A stretch of DNA of 64,000 nucleotides. It comes from Chaetomium olivaceum (lineage: Eukaryota > Ascomycota > Sordariomycetes > Sordariales > Chaetomiaceae). The translations under genes were made by a program, and so were the position numbers. The stretch spans positions 1-64,000 of the forward strand of contig JAYWVB010000052.1 in the NCBI GenBank assembly GCA_039881045.1. The letters are read 5' to 3'. The notes below the pieces were generated by a model. The model had not been told where the DNA came from and searched no databases. It worked only from the letters and a program-made list of their open reading frames with translations. Of the stretch, positions 23,175-34,234 are shown one piece after another (the stretch's first letter is position 1; every line of letters starts with the position of its first letter).

Positions 23175-23918
23175 TTACTCCTCAGCAGTGGAGGGAACGA
23201 CGAGGGACTGCCTGACCTCAATGGTGATGCCGGTCTCGGCCACGATAATGCGCGAGTTGCCGACAAAGGTGCTGCTCTCCAGGGACTTAAGGGCGGGGTC
23301 GGCAACGGTCATGGTCGCCCACGCGGCTTTGCATATTGTTAGCTAAAGTTAAGAGCACAAGGTACAACCTGGTAGTCATTTTGATGATGATTAATACTGA
23401 CTTGTGTAACCGAAGGGGGTGGTCTTCATCTCGGGGTCCATGGAGAAGATCTTGGCCATCGGAGGGGCCAGTTCGATGACGCCTTGGCTGCGGAGATCGA
23501 TAGCATGACCCTCTGCGGTTTTGGCGATGCAACGGATGTCGACGCGACCGTTCTTCTTGTCATGGTCGATGGTGAACCAGTCTGCAGCAAACTTGACCTC
23601 GGCCTTGAACGCGGGCTCGAACCCGGGCACGGTCTCGATGGTGCCCGAAGTGACCTCCTAATAGGGGTTTTATTAGCTAAACACTTCGATGGAGCCCACC
23701 ACGAGGGCATGTTGCAGCGGATGGTCATACAAAATGCAGGGACGTGGAACCCGTGTGGATCAGCCCTATGAGCACGTTAGGATCAGCCCAGCTGCTACGG
23801 TATGCAATGCATGATAACGAGCCGTGTGTTACTTACCCACAGGACTGACAGCCCCAATATTCGCCTTGATGACGAACGCCGGCTTTAGCGTAGGGAATCC
23901 CGTAAGTTGCGCAGACAT
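23175..23918 (-). CDS. DUF3237 family protein
   Basis: Four exons on the minus strand (23918-23837, 23765-23731, 23657-23402, 23326-23175) give 174 residues. The family pattern is clear after splicing: FVIKANIGAVSPVGLIHTGS, then EVTSGTIETVPGFEP, EVKFAADWFTIDHD, VDIRCIAKTAEGHAI and the last strand block STFVGNSRIIVAETGI. DUF3237 proteins are small beta-barrel proteins often found beside oxidoreductases; their reaction is mostly unknown. The exon of 35 bases (23731-23765) is unusually small but is required by phase on both sides. It shares a 374-base divergent promoter with the SDR gene, so the two are probably co-expressed. Confidence 0.78.
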
Positions 23919-24292
23919 GATGACTGTGGTGTTTGGCTTTTGATGTTGAATCTTGCGGGCGATGTTTAGTTTGCACTTTGCAGTCAACGAGAACGAGAGA
24001 TGCTGGGTAGATGGTGCACTGCAAACATTAACTGGTAAATGTATACCATTTTTATGGTGAAGATTCGATCATGGCGGACTGCTAGCGTCGGTGTGCCTCG
24101 GACCGGACCGTAAGCTCGACCATGAAGTTGTTCGGGGCTTACATCCTGCGCTCGGTGCCGCGGCCCGAAGCCTACAGCGAGAACCCGACAACTGCTCATA
24201 TAGGACTAGGTCCGTCATATGAATCGAACCCAGTCGGACAGATCCAAGCAGCAATCCTCCGAGTCTTACGCACTCACAACACTCTATTCGAA
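23919..24292. promoter_or_regulatory. Divergent promoter DUF3237 / SDR
   Basis: The starts at 23918 (-) and 24293 (+) are 374 bases apart, so both promoters overlap here. No TCGN5CGA motif was found in it. Confidence 0.45.
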
Positions 24293-25269
24293 ATGGCAAC
24301 GCTCGCAGGAAAGGTGGTTGTAGTCACGGGCGCGGCGTCCGGCATTGGCCGCGCCACCGCTACTCTTCTCGCAGAACGCTCTGCACTACTCTCACTCAGC
24401 GACGTCAACGAAGCAGCGCTAGCCAGCGTCAAGGCCGAGCTCGAAAAGACCACAAACGCAAAGATCTTTACCTCAGCGTTCGACGTCAGAAACCAGGAGG
24501 CAACCCATGCCTGGATCCGCGACACGGTGGCACACTACGGACAGCCGGTGGGTACTTCCGCTTAGGACCTCCCCCCACCCCGTTTCTGGTAAACAGGCCG
24601 ATCTGACCGCTCACCGCTGGAACAGATCTATGGCGCGGCCAACGTGGCGGGCGTCGTCGGGCCGAGCCTGGCGATGGAGAAGGGCACAATCCGCAACATC
24701 ACCGACCAGGAGTTCGACTGGGTCAGCGACATCAACATGAAGGGCGTGCTCAACTGCTTGCGCGCCGAGCTGCCGCACATGCAGGAGGGCAAGGACGGGC
24801 GCAACGGCGGGTCCATCGTCAATGTCGCCAGTCTGGCCGGTCTGCTCGGCGTTCCGTATGATGTGCCCTACGTCGCTAGCAAGCATGCTGTTGTGGGTAT
24901 GACCAGGGCGGCGGCCAAGGAGGAGGGCGCCAAAGCCATCCGCGTGAACGCAGTCTGCCCGTGAGTATCCCCCGTCGCCCCCCCCCGTCGCCCCTATCGT
25001 GGAGAACATGTGAACGCATTGATGTTGACCATATGGCTGACTTGGTATACAATAGGGGTATTATCGACACACCCCAGGTTGTTGGGATTGAGGAGAAGCT
25101 GGGTGAGGCTGCAGCCACGCTCTTTGGACAGGGGGCTCCGGGACCTTTGGCGCGCCGGGGAGATGCATCTGAGGTGGCAGAAGCCATTGTGTTTCTCCTC
25201 AGCCCTCAGAGCAGCTTTATCAATGGCGTCGCTCTGCCGATTGAGGGCGGGTGGTCATGCTCGGTCTAA
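24293..25269 (+). CDS. Short-chain dehydrogenase/reductase (classical SDR)
   Basis: Exons 24293-24547, 24626-24960 and 25056-25269 give 267 residues. The ATG at 24293 directly precedes the cofactor loop VVVTGAASGIGRATA. Other SDR signatures are present: NVAG (NNAG-like), IVNVASLAG with the catalytic Ser, YVASK with Tyr and Lys, CPGIIDTP after the active site, and the C-terminal SSFINGVALPIEGGW. It would oxidise or reduce a hydroxyl/ketone with NAD(P)H in the cytosol. An Asp in LSLSDVNEAAL after strand 2 favours NAD(H). It sits within the polyketide cluster and so may act on its product. Confidence 0.88.
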
Positions 25270-25697
25270 GCAGTCAATGGCTAGCCGGAACGTAGGGCAG
25301 TGTGTTCTGCAAGGCAATCCTATCCGTTGCCAGTCACCATCATCAGTCTTTTGGAGTGGGGCATGTGCCCTAACGGTGATGAACACGTCCGTAAAACGCC
25401 TTGGATAGACCGTGAGTCCACTATGGACTACCTTAGGTCTGTAAGGCTAAGTATTAGGTAGCGAGTAACGCCATGTCATCAACCCAAAAGAACCATTGCG
25501 TCAAAGTTCTCAAGGCTCAGGCAAGAAGCCTGCTGTTAAGATTGCTTAGTCACTACTTCTATTCTGTCCCCTGAACACTGCGAGAGTAACAGTAACAAAT
25601 TCTGTGCCCTTATGTTAAGTGTTATCACATGTAAGGCATTGTAAGCTGGCAAGCTGAATTGTATTTTGGGAACTGCCAACAACTTCTTGCCTATGAT
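25270..25697. other. Intergenic region between convergent genes
   Basis: The 3' flanks of the SDR gene (+) and the P450 gene (-). Nothing recognised. Confidence 0.5.
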
Positions 25698-27371
25698 CTA
25701 CTGCCCCCGGGGAGTAAACGTCATGTCCATCTTGGACTGCATCGTGAACCAGTGACCACTGACCTGCCACTCATCCTTTGGGCTAGCCAGAGCAAAGTCG
25801 AAGCGACGCATCAAGGCCGGGACAACCTTCAAGATCTCCATCATACCAATATCTTGCCCTGGCAAGACCGTGGGCCGGCACCGAACTAGACGAGAAGCTT
25901 TGTGTCAGTATCACCCCTAAGACGAAGGAAGGACAAAACTCACCGTGATGTTACACCTTCTCATCTCCTTCAACTTCCCCTCCTCGACTCCCAACCACCG
26001 CTCCGGCCGAAACACATCCGCATCCTCGCCATACACCTCCCGGTTATGCATGATCACCCACGGATTAAACCCCACCACCGTCCCCTCCGGCACATGCTGA
26101 CCCGCCAGCACCGCCCCGCCGGCCGGCACCTCCCGCTCCAGGATCAGCCCCAGCACGGGGTGCACGCGCAGGGCCTCGGTCACCACCGCATCCAGATACG
26201 GCAGCTTACCCGCCTCGGCGGCGGTGTGGGTCTGGCTTAGGGCGCCTGAGGCAAAGGCCTCGTCGACTTCGCGCTGCAGGCGCGTGTAGGCGTCGGGGTT
26301 GCGCGCGAGGTGGTAGAGGATGGAGCGCAGCGCGACGGCGACCGTGGCGTAGCCCGCCATGGTGTTGGCGAGGACGAAAGCGACGATCTGTTCGTAGGTC
26401 GGCTTAGCAATGCCGCCGTCCTTGGAGATCTCGGTGGATTCGCTGGTCTCGAGGAGTTTGCCGAGGAAATCGGTGGTATCTTGTTGGTGGTTCTTGCCGT
26501 TGGTGGTGGCTTTCGCGCGGCGGCGAGGCGCTTGTCGACCATGGCGAGAGCCAGATTGAGGACGGGGTTGCCGCCTTCCATGGCCTTTTGCACAAAGCGG
26601 TTGCCGAGCATGAAGGTGTGCATCCAGGGGGCTTGGGCGATGACGGAGAAGTAGGTGTTGGCTACCTCGATCGCTCCGATGGCGCCCTCAACATCGACGC
26701 CCTTGCTGAGAAAGCCGAAGGGCTCCGACACGTTGATGATACCCATGGCGTCGAACGCAAAATGCGCGATCAGCGTGGCTGTGTCAACCGGCTTTTGCCC
26801 AGCGTGGCCGAGGTCGTTGAGTTTGGTGAAAAGCAAGTCAACCAGGGGCTGGATCTTGACTTCCATCTGCGGCGTGGATCCCACCGAGTACGCGCTGCTA
26901 GCGACGCGTAGGAGATACGAGTGGTACTGACGATCCCGCGCCGTGATCACGGTCGTCAGGGCCTGCCCTTGTACCATCCTTCCGCGGTCGAGTAGAACTG
27001 AGTCTGTGTTCCGCCGCTTGTCAATAAATCACAAACAACACAGATTTAAACATGCCCGGAGTTCATACCTTGGTGAAAACGCGTCTAAAGCCGTTAATTA
27101 TAGGATATGCCTCCGGGTCGTTGACCGAAACCATGTTGGGACCTATTCTGACGAGCGGGCCATATTTGCGATGGAGCGCAATGTTGCGCCATGGCATCTC
27201 CGCCTGAGCAGCGGCATTGAGTTTCCAGAGGTTGGTAACTTTCGCAATAGCAGGGCCTGGGATGCTGGAGAGGCCATCTAGGAAGAATCTGTAGACTGTG
27301 TAAACAGCCACCAGCAGCAGGACTGCCACCGGAGCGCCCGGAAAGTAAAGAACGCCGATTTCGACCGCCAT
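25698..27371 (-). CDS. Cytochrome P450 monooxygenase, with two frame breaks
   Basis: Exons on the minus strand 27371-27069, 27016-25944 and 25885-25698 would encode about 520 residues. An N-terminal membrane anchor (VAVLLLVAVYTVYRFFL) and hinge (SIPGPA) are followed by the C helix region. The I helix (FVLANTMAGYATVA) comes later, with the AGxxT-like motif partly conserved. The ExxR motif is EALR and the PERF motif is FRPERW. The haem-binding loop starts FGAGPRSC at 25885. Two one-base frame changes are needed, one near 26512-26517, between the F/G part and the I helix, and one right after the haem-ligand Cys near 25860. Exon lengths total two bases short of a multiple of three, consistent with both. 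As read, the enzyme is inactive; an assembly error is possible. It shares a divergent promoter with the membrane protein at 27863. Confidence 0.85.
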
Positions 27372-27862
27372 TTTGCGGGCGTCACGACCTATGCACGACG
27401 GAAGACCGACAGATGGAGTTATGCAATGCAGGGTACTAGAGTAGACGCAGGAGTAGGGCAGAGCTCCAAGTTAACTCCGACGATACACGGCATCATACGT
27501 GACGTCTTCCCGCCCCCCTCTAGTAGACACCGACTGATAATTAATGCACCTCGGCCCGCCCTCTCATCGCTGGCTTGTCCAACACTGCCTGCACGCTGAC
27601 CAAGGATGGTTCCCCATCGATATGTCAGCCGGGCCGGGGCCGCCGAGGGTTGCATTGGCGGCCCGGATTCGGGTCGATTTGGCGTAGTCCGGTTCATGGC
27701 AACGTGGGGGTAACCGCTATTTATTTGTTCGGCTTTTGACATGGCGCGAATTGGCAGGCCTCCTCGCAGCACACCTCTTCTGCATACTATCTAGCCGACC
27801 CTACTCGGAACTTATCACCTTCACGGCCTGTGTGTGCAGTGCTCCCTCAGCGCCATCTCGCC
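27372..27862. promoter_or_regulatory. Divergent promoter P450 / membrane protein
   Basis: 491 bases separate the P450 start (27371, -) and the membrane protein start (27863, +). No TCGN5CGA motif or clear TATA box is seen. Confidence 0.4.
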
Positions 27863-29053
27863 ATGGCTCGCACAGCTTCGACAGACAACCCGCAGAGGGA
27901 CCTGTACTTTCGTGTTCTTTCCTACGTTGCAGGTTCTCTTCTATGGGGGTTTAGTGCTTTGAACGGGTCAGCCACGGACCTGATTGTGGCCGCCTGGACG
28001 GGGAAGTTAAACGACGGGAGCCCGCTGAAGACGTCGTACACGGGGCTTCCATTTCTGGACATTCCCATTGCGGTCCTGGTGGCCTTTTTCTGCCCGGGAA
28101 CCAACGGTCACGATGACGGTTTTCAGCTCTTTGTCGTGGAAGCCTTTTCCGCTTTTGCGGTAGGCTTCGTGTGGCTGTCCGTGGAGGCATCTAGGCCAGG
28201 CCAAAAGCCGAAGTGGATTACGAGGTGAGAACGGAGCAGGGAGAACCCGTGCTAAAGAAACAAAAGATCGGTGTACATTTGCTGATCTTCAATTCCTCTC
28301 TTACTCAGAGTCGCTACGTGGGCGTGGCTGTGGCAACTTTTCGGAGCGGCCATGATCCTGCCGCTCTATTTTAGCACCCACCTCCAATGGGCCAGCCGGG
28401 GGCCGCTCCAGAAAGTGAGCGACGTCGACCGGGCGCGGGCTCTGACTCCGGGTTTCCTCCTGGGCGTGGTGGCGCCGACGGCCATCGTCATGCTGCCGAC
28501 CTGGGTACCCCGGTCCGCCGAGGCGCACCAGACGATCGTTGCGCTGTTCATGCTCTCGCCGTTTTGGGTGTCCGGCGTAACCATCGCCACCACCAAGGTG
28601 TCGGCATGGCTCTCAAGCCTCTCGTCATCCAGCCGGCGGAACAAGGGCGCGGCGACGTGGTGGGTCAAGGCCGTGCATCTGCAGACGGCTCTGGTCTCGG
28701 CCGCGGCGCACCTGTATGTCATGTACCGCATACTTCTGCCGACGAACCCAGAGGTGGTGAACCTCACCCGCATGTATCTGCCTCTGCCGCCAAACGGACC
28801 GATTGGGGTAACGGACAACATCACGGCCGGCTCTTGGCTCTTCCTGCAGTTCGACCACATCTTCATCAGCCTGTCGAGCTTATCGTGGGCTTTCCTGCTG
28901 CTGAACAAGACACCCCTGCAGGCCCAGTTTGGGAGGGGTGGATTGTTCTTCATCCTGCTCACGTCGGCTTTACTCATTGGGCCAGGAGCCACGGTTTCCA
29001 TGGCGTTGTATTTCCGGGAAGACCATCTGGTGGAGAATTCGAAAGGTTACTAG
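27863..29053 (+). CDS. Polytopic membrane protein, possibly terpene-cyclase-like
   Basis: Exons 27863-28224 and 28309-29053 give 368 residues; the ATG has an ideal context (CGCCATGGCT). I count about nine hydrophobic segments (for example YVAGSLLWGFSAL, IPIAVLVAFFCPG, AFSAFAVGFVWLSV, LFGAAMILPLYF, FLLGVVAPTAIVM, LTSALLIGPGA). Charged or polar residues inside or next to membrane parts (FDHIFISLSSLSW, GPGATVSMALYFRE) recall fungal membrane-bound terpene cyclases such as the AscI/AscF type, but I cannot confirm homology by eye. If so, it would cyclise an epoxidised substrate by protonation. It shares a promoter with the P450 and is close to a PaxM-like epoxidase gene, which fits that idea. A transporter or another integral membrane enzyme is the alternative. 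Confidence 0.6.
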
Positions 29054-30578
29054 TATATCCTGTATCTGTATGTACCCTTGAAGGAACAAAATGGGGACTC
29101 TAGAAATAGCGGTTGTTCTACCCACCATCAGAGGGGTCACAAGATCCCGAGAGGAGTGTAGTCTAAACTCCGGATCCCGGATTTGTACAATCGATTTGAT
29201 GCTTGGTGCACGTGTAAAACCGTTGATCTTTTTAAGAAAAGCCGCCAAGCAGGGGTGGCGATGCGCAATCTACACATGTAGTAAGAATTGTCGAAAAGCA
29301 GGGGTTGAACTTTGCCGGTGAGAGGAGGGGACGGGGGTAGGGTAACCCGGGGTAGGGTAGCCTGGCCCTGTAGGGCTCGGGGGTAGTGCTCGGGAGTAGG
29401 CAGCGGAGGGTAATTCCGCGCGCGTCAGCCCACGGACCTTGATGGAAGAGGAGGTGGAGGGGTCGTGTATGTAGGTATAAACGTACATACGAGGTCCAGG
29501 TCCGAGGGGGATGGACGAGGAAGGGGTTCATGTACAGATTACGAGGTTGGTGTTTGAGGATCATGTACCAGGTCACCGGCCAAGGATGGATAAACAACTA
29601 ATCCATGTCAGGGATTTCGAATGTCCATGGCAGGGTGAGAATGCAACTCAGATCCTCGCATGCATTAGTCAGATAACGCAATCTGCCACCACGACCAGGA
29701 CTTAGTTTGAGCCGCAGCTCGAGGGAAGCGAGTGGGGGTTTTAAGCCGAAGAGCGAGTGGGCATGTGGGATGTGTGTATCTGTGCGTGTGAACATGTACC
29801 CCAAGTACCATGCATTCAAGTTCTCGGTGTGGATGATTCCACGATGTTTCTATCGTCTCAAAGCCGGTATCGGGGAGTGGTTCCGTCATCCGCCTAAATT
29901 GGTACGGCGAATCGCTTGCGGGGATAAGTCCTGTCGTGAAACGGTCACAAAACTGATAAGGGTGAATAAGGCTTCGGGGGACGGGTGCCGGGGCAAAGCG
30001 CGTCGCCTTGCCGCTCTCTTTCCCAGACCGGCAGGTCTATGCATGTGGAATTGCGTGGCTGTCAGTCTAACCCCGTTCGGCCCCCCCAAGGATACCTGGA
30101 GTTATTCCCCTGTAAGCCGGAGTTTTCAGACGGTGGGATGGACGTACTGTGTAAGATTTTAACGCCTCACACCTGCGTAAAGCCGGTCACGTTTGGACGC
30201 CTCTACAGACGGCCGTGCAGCAGGAGGCGCCCTCGGATATCGGCGTGCATACCGACCTTCGTGAGTGCGTTATTCCTTACCTACATGCCCAAGCAGGGGG
30301 GGGTGTGTGGCCGGGGAGCTCGCCGCGGGGAACGACCGCAGAAAGGGAGGACGGAAGGAATGTGGGAAGGATTGGTGTGCAGCCAGGAGGGCCGTGTATC
30401 GTCGCGATCCTGCACGAAAGAGGCTCAGCAAACGGTCATTATTAACCCGCCTGAACTGTAGATGAATACATAGGGACATGAAGCCACGTCCTGTACCCAG
30501 AGTACCTACCCGACGCCGCGGTACGAGCTCCTACGAGCTATGTTCCAAGCCGCCTCGGACGAATACAGGTACGACAAC
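29054..30578. other. Intergenic region, 1.5 kb
   Basis: Holds the 3' flank of the membrane protein gene and the upstream region of the Zn2Cys6 gene. Purine-rich short repeats (GGGTAGGG-like) lie at about 29330-29400. No coding frame is supported. Confidence 0.45.
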
Positions 30579-31747
30579 ATGAATGGAGTATCACGGCATA
30601 TCGCCTGCGTGTTGTGCCGCGACACGCAAGGTGCGTTGCAATGGAGAGCAACCGGCGTGTGAAAAGTGCCGGCAAGCAGGCGAGAAGTGCGTTTACCTGC
30701 CAACGTGCAGGCCCAATAAAGCAGACCTTGCGCAGAAGCTCGACACTCTGCAACAACGTTTGGGTAGGTTCTCCAACTCCACGTTGCACCGGTGTGTGTG
30801 TTGTTGTATATTGGGGGACGAACCGGGTGATGATGATCGAACGTGACGTTAACGCGGCGGGAACGGTGACAGAAAAAGCGGAGGCGTATATCCGGAAAAT
30901 GGACAATGAAGCCAACTGCACCAAGACAACGGTGCCGTCTTACTTCAGCCCACCACCCACCATGAGCCCCTCGTCCACACCACGACTACCCCTCCAAATG
31001 CCGCCCTTCGGGACGCCACCAACCCCGACCAGCTTCACGCCAGGGCTGTACCACCCAGAACCAAGGATTAAATGGCCTGAGCTGCTGGGCAACGACTTCC
31101 TTTATACGCCGCTCCTGGACTCGCAGATGCAGGCTGGTGGGATGGATGGGGCGCAGCTGGACGGGCACGTCGACGGCACGGAACTGTCGGAGCACGGGCG
31201 CAGCGCATCAACCATATCCATCCCGAGCCTGCGCGAGATCCGGGAGCTAAGTTCAGCATTATACACCACTGACAGGGTAGCAAGAGTGTGCGATACCTGC
31301 AACGCCGCGACGGCCGAGCTAGAGGCGTATTGCATGACGGCCTTCAGCGCACATTCGGACATTGCCGGCATCTCGCTCGCGCTGGCCGAATACCTGGCGT
31401 GGATGCGCAAGGGCGCCAACTTGAAAACGGACAACATTGCGAGCATGCTCGAGACGCTCGAGTTCCGCGCCCGCGAGGTGCACGAGATAGCCGAGGCAAG
31501 GCCCTGGGCGGCGTGGAGAAATATGGTAATGGCGCTGAAGCCCTTGGGGCGCGCGGCAACCCGACTTGCCGAGCTGGAGGAGGATCTCGGCAGGCAGTCG
31601 GCGGAAGCCGGACACTTCTTCCAGACCGAGTACGACATACGCATGACACTGGCCGACCAACGCAAGTCGCCTATGGTGGGAATGGAACTAGGGACGCCCC
31701 TCGCTGCATCATCGTCGGATGGGTCGGGTAGCCAGATGGAAAGCTAG
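30579..31747 (+). CDS. Zn2Cys6 (AflR-like C6) transcription factor, frame broken in the zinc cluster
   Basis: Exons 30579-30763 and 30873-31747. The natural start MNGVSRHIACVLCRD supplies the first two zinc cysteines. The rest of the cluster (RKVRCNGEQPACEKCRQAGEKC) is in the next frame. The change falls at about 30621-30630, and the exon sum is one base over a multiple of three. With the frames joined the spacing is the canonical C-x2-C-x6-C. A coiled linker (LAQKLDTLQQRLEKAEAYIRK, split by the intron) follows, then a Pro/Ser-rich region and a C-terminal helical domain from about residue 200. Frame two alone begins with a nearby ATG (30583) and has a misplaced CC pair, so it would probably not bind zinc normally. 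Lying in mid-cluster, it is a candidate local regulator. Confidence 0.75.
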
Positions 31748-32507
31748 AAAGAAGTACCTATTATAAACGAAATGTATAGAACAGAGATAGTTCTAGATTG
31801 CAATGTTAGATAATAGCCGTCGTCCGCATTAGACTCAAATATGTCTTACCACCATGCCGTGCCTCGTTCTTATTCAGTGTTAAGTTCTCACTAATTGTTA
31901 AGTTCTGACAGTTGCATCAGATCTCATCTGCCGTTGACCTTGGGGTCATGTATGTAGCACACGATCGGCAGGGGTGGGGACTTTGTACAACTCTTCGCAC
32001 GCGAGAATAATGGAGGCAGCCGAGTCACCCGAGACATTCGATGTGACGGACGTTGCAGCGTGGTGGAGCTAGCCTCAAAGTTTAAACCAGGATTTACGTT
32101 TTCTCCCCCACAGAGCTTTAAAAACAGAAACAAAAAAGAAAGAACCAACAGGTTGCAGTGCGTTAGTTGTTGGTTCCACAAGTGGGACACACGGCCTGGC
32201 AGTCAGGGTGGAACACACAAAATCCCCAACCGCCAAGTAAATCATATGCCGCAGAAATTTAAGAATTGGAATTACACTAGAAGGGGAAACGAGTTCGTCA
32301 GGTTACGTTGTTTATTTCCTTCCATGTGGCCGCTCAATCTCTTGCACTAATGAAAGTGGAGGACTGTTGTGGTAATGGGAGCATTTTGGTAACGTTGTTG
32401 TATTTCTCTCCAGAGGAGAAGGAGGTTGGTAATTAAAACACCAACGACCGGCTATTACAGAGCAAAATGAACGCAGTCCGCCAAAAACAAAAACACCACC
32501 AGTCTAC
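31748..32507. other. Intergenic region between convergent genes
   Basis: The 3' flanks of the Zn2Cys6 gene and the FAD monooxygenase gene. AT-rich, with no supported gene. Confidence 0.5.
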
Positions 32508-34234
32508 TCAAATATTGGCCGCGAGAGCAAGCCTCGTGCCCTGCCAAACTACAAAGAAGGCCGCCAAAGCACCCAGCGAGCGCAACAACAGAAACAACGA
32601 AGAAATGGGCTCGCCAGCAGCAGCCTTCAGCCCCTTCCCCCTCGCAGCCGCCTTCTCATCATCAAACGGAACGCGACCCGTATAAAAGCCCTTGGACTCG
32701 ACATACTCCAGCTTGGGCCCCTTCCTGATAATCTCGCTCATCTGGTCCGCTGTGGTGCGGTCCGCCTGCAGCGGCAGCAGCCAGGTGGCCATGAAGCGGT
32801 GCCAGGGCGTGTCCCAGGCCTGCACCTTGGTGATCAGGCTGGAGATGGCCAGGATGTCCTGCATGCGCTTGAGGCGCTCCGCCTGGTAGGCGGCAAAGGC
32901 GGCATGCAGAGCCGCGTCTGTTGGCTTCGTGCCCGACGCCCCGCCCTCCTGCAGTAGCCGCTGCAGGTGGTTGCACAGAACAACTACCGACTCGATGCCG
33001 GAGTTACCGCCCAGGGCAATGTTGGGCGTCACCTGTGTTTCGGCGTTAGCCACGTGGAAGGCGGGGGCCAAGAGGAAAAGGGGGGGTAAGGGGGGGGTTA
33101 GTCACATACCTTGTGCGCCGAGTCACCAGCGAGGACAATGCGGCCGTGATGCCAGTGGCTAAGGACGCCCTCTTCCAAGGGGATGAGGGCGCCGCGGGTG
33201 CGGCGCTTCCACAGCTCACCAAAGACCAGGGTGTCGGAGACGGGGTGGTCGGCAAACTGCTGGGCCAGGTCCTCGGCATCCTGGTCCGTGTAGTTGGCGC
33301 GCTTCGGCCAGGTGAAGGGCTCGTCCACGCGGAAGATGAAGAAGAAGTAGGCCCTATCCGGCTGCGCGAGCGCCAGCAGGGAGCGCCCCGTCCCGTTGAC
33401 CACCGTGACATCCCGATCGCCAAGCTCGGGAATGTTGGGGGTCACGCCGATCAGTGACTTCCATCGTGTCTTGATGCCTGTGTAGGTGAGACATCCGAGT
33501 GCTTAGCAGTGGCTCATCGTCTTGGGGGCGGAGCGGAAGTATGGGGGTTTAGAAAGGGAAGGGTGGGGCTAAAAATGAAGGGTAAAACAAACATACTCAC
33601 TGGTCTTCTCTTGAACGGTGATAAGTCCCGGCGTGGCCTTGTTTGCCTGCTCCCACATGATGCTCCTCACCATGCTGTACACGCCGTCGGCACCAAGGAC
33701 GATATCACCCGTCTCGACATCGCCATTAGTTAGGGTAACCTCGACCCCCCCAGGAATCTCTTTAATGGCTTTCACACCAGAGGACGTCTTGATATAGGAT
33801 TTATCAGGCAGCTGATCATACAGGATCTGGAGAAACTCACGCCTCTCCAGCACCATAAGCGAAGAGCCGTGACTTGATAAAAATGTCAGTCTGTGATAAA
33901 CTCGAGAAAGGTGTCTGGAAAACTTGGCTTACTTCTCCTGGAGATGTTGAAAATAACCATTGTCCATCAGCTTCTTCCCGTCTGGACCCCGGGTTATCCA
34001 GTTGTTGCCAGGCATACAAGCCTTCTCGACAGCCTCGAGACACCCGAGCTGGTGTAGAATGCGAGAGCCATGCGCGTAGAGGGCGATGCTGGCACCCTCG
34101 GGCGGGGCCACGACAGCCCGCCTCTCGAGCACCACGTGGTCGATGCCGGCCTTCTGGAGGCAATGCGACGCCGTCAGGCCCACCACACCGCCGCCGACGA
34201 CAATGACGCGGAAGGGACGTTTAGATTCCGGCAT
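32508..34234 (-). CDS. FAD-dependent monooxygenase/epoxidase, PaxM/AurC-like
   Basis: Four exons on the minus strand (34234-33933, 33872-33601, 33477-33110, 33032-32508) give 488 residues with consistent phases. The ADP-binding loop VIVVGGGVVGLTASH begins at residue 10, followed by the class A hallmark VVLERR and the PaxM-like ASIALYAHGSRILHQLG. The second FAD motif is GDSAHKVTPNIALGGN, formed across an intron. LVLGADG-type residues (IVLGADGVYS) are also there. The C-terminus ends in a hydrophobic segment (LFLLLRSLGALAAFFVVW), a membrane tail as in many PaxM-type enzymes. Relatives epoxidise prenyl or polyene chains in meroterpenoid and polyene pathways. With no prenyltransferase in the window, a polyene polyketide is the better candidate substrate (inference). 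The gene is intact. Confidence 0.85.

Noticed and set aside
24215..24290. B-box-like GGTTCGATTC on the minus strand
   Set aside because: No matching A-box or acceptor stem; it lies in the leader of the SDR gene.
29707..30162. 151-residue frame between the membrane protein and the Zn2Cys6 gene
   Set aside because: No domain or good start context; overlapping frames of similar length.
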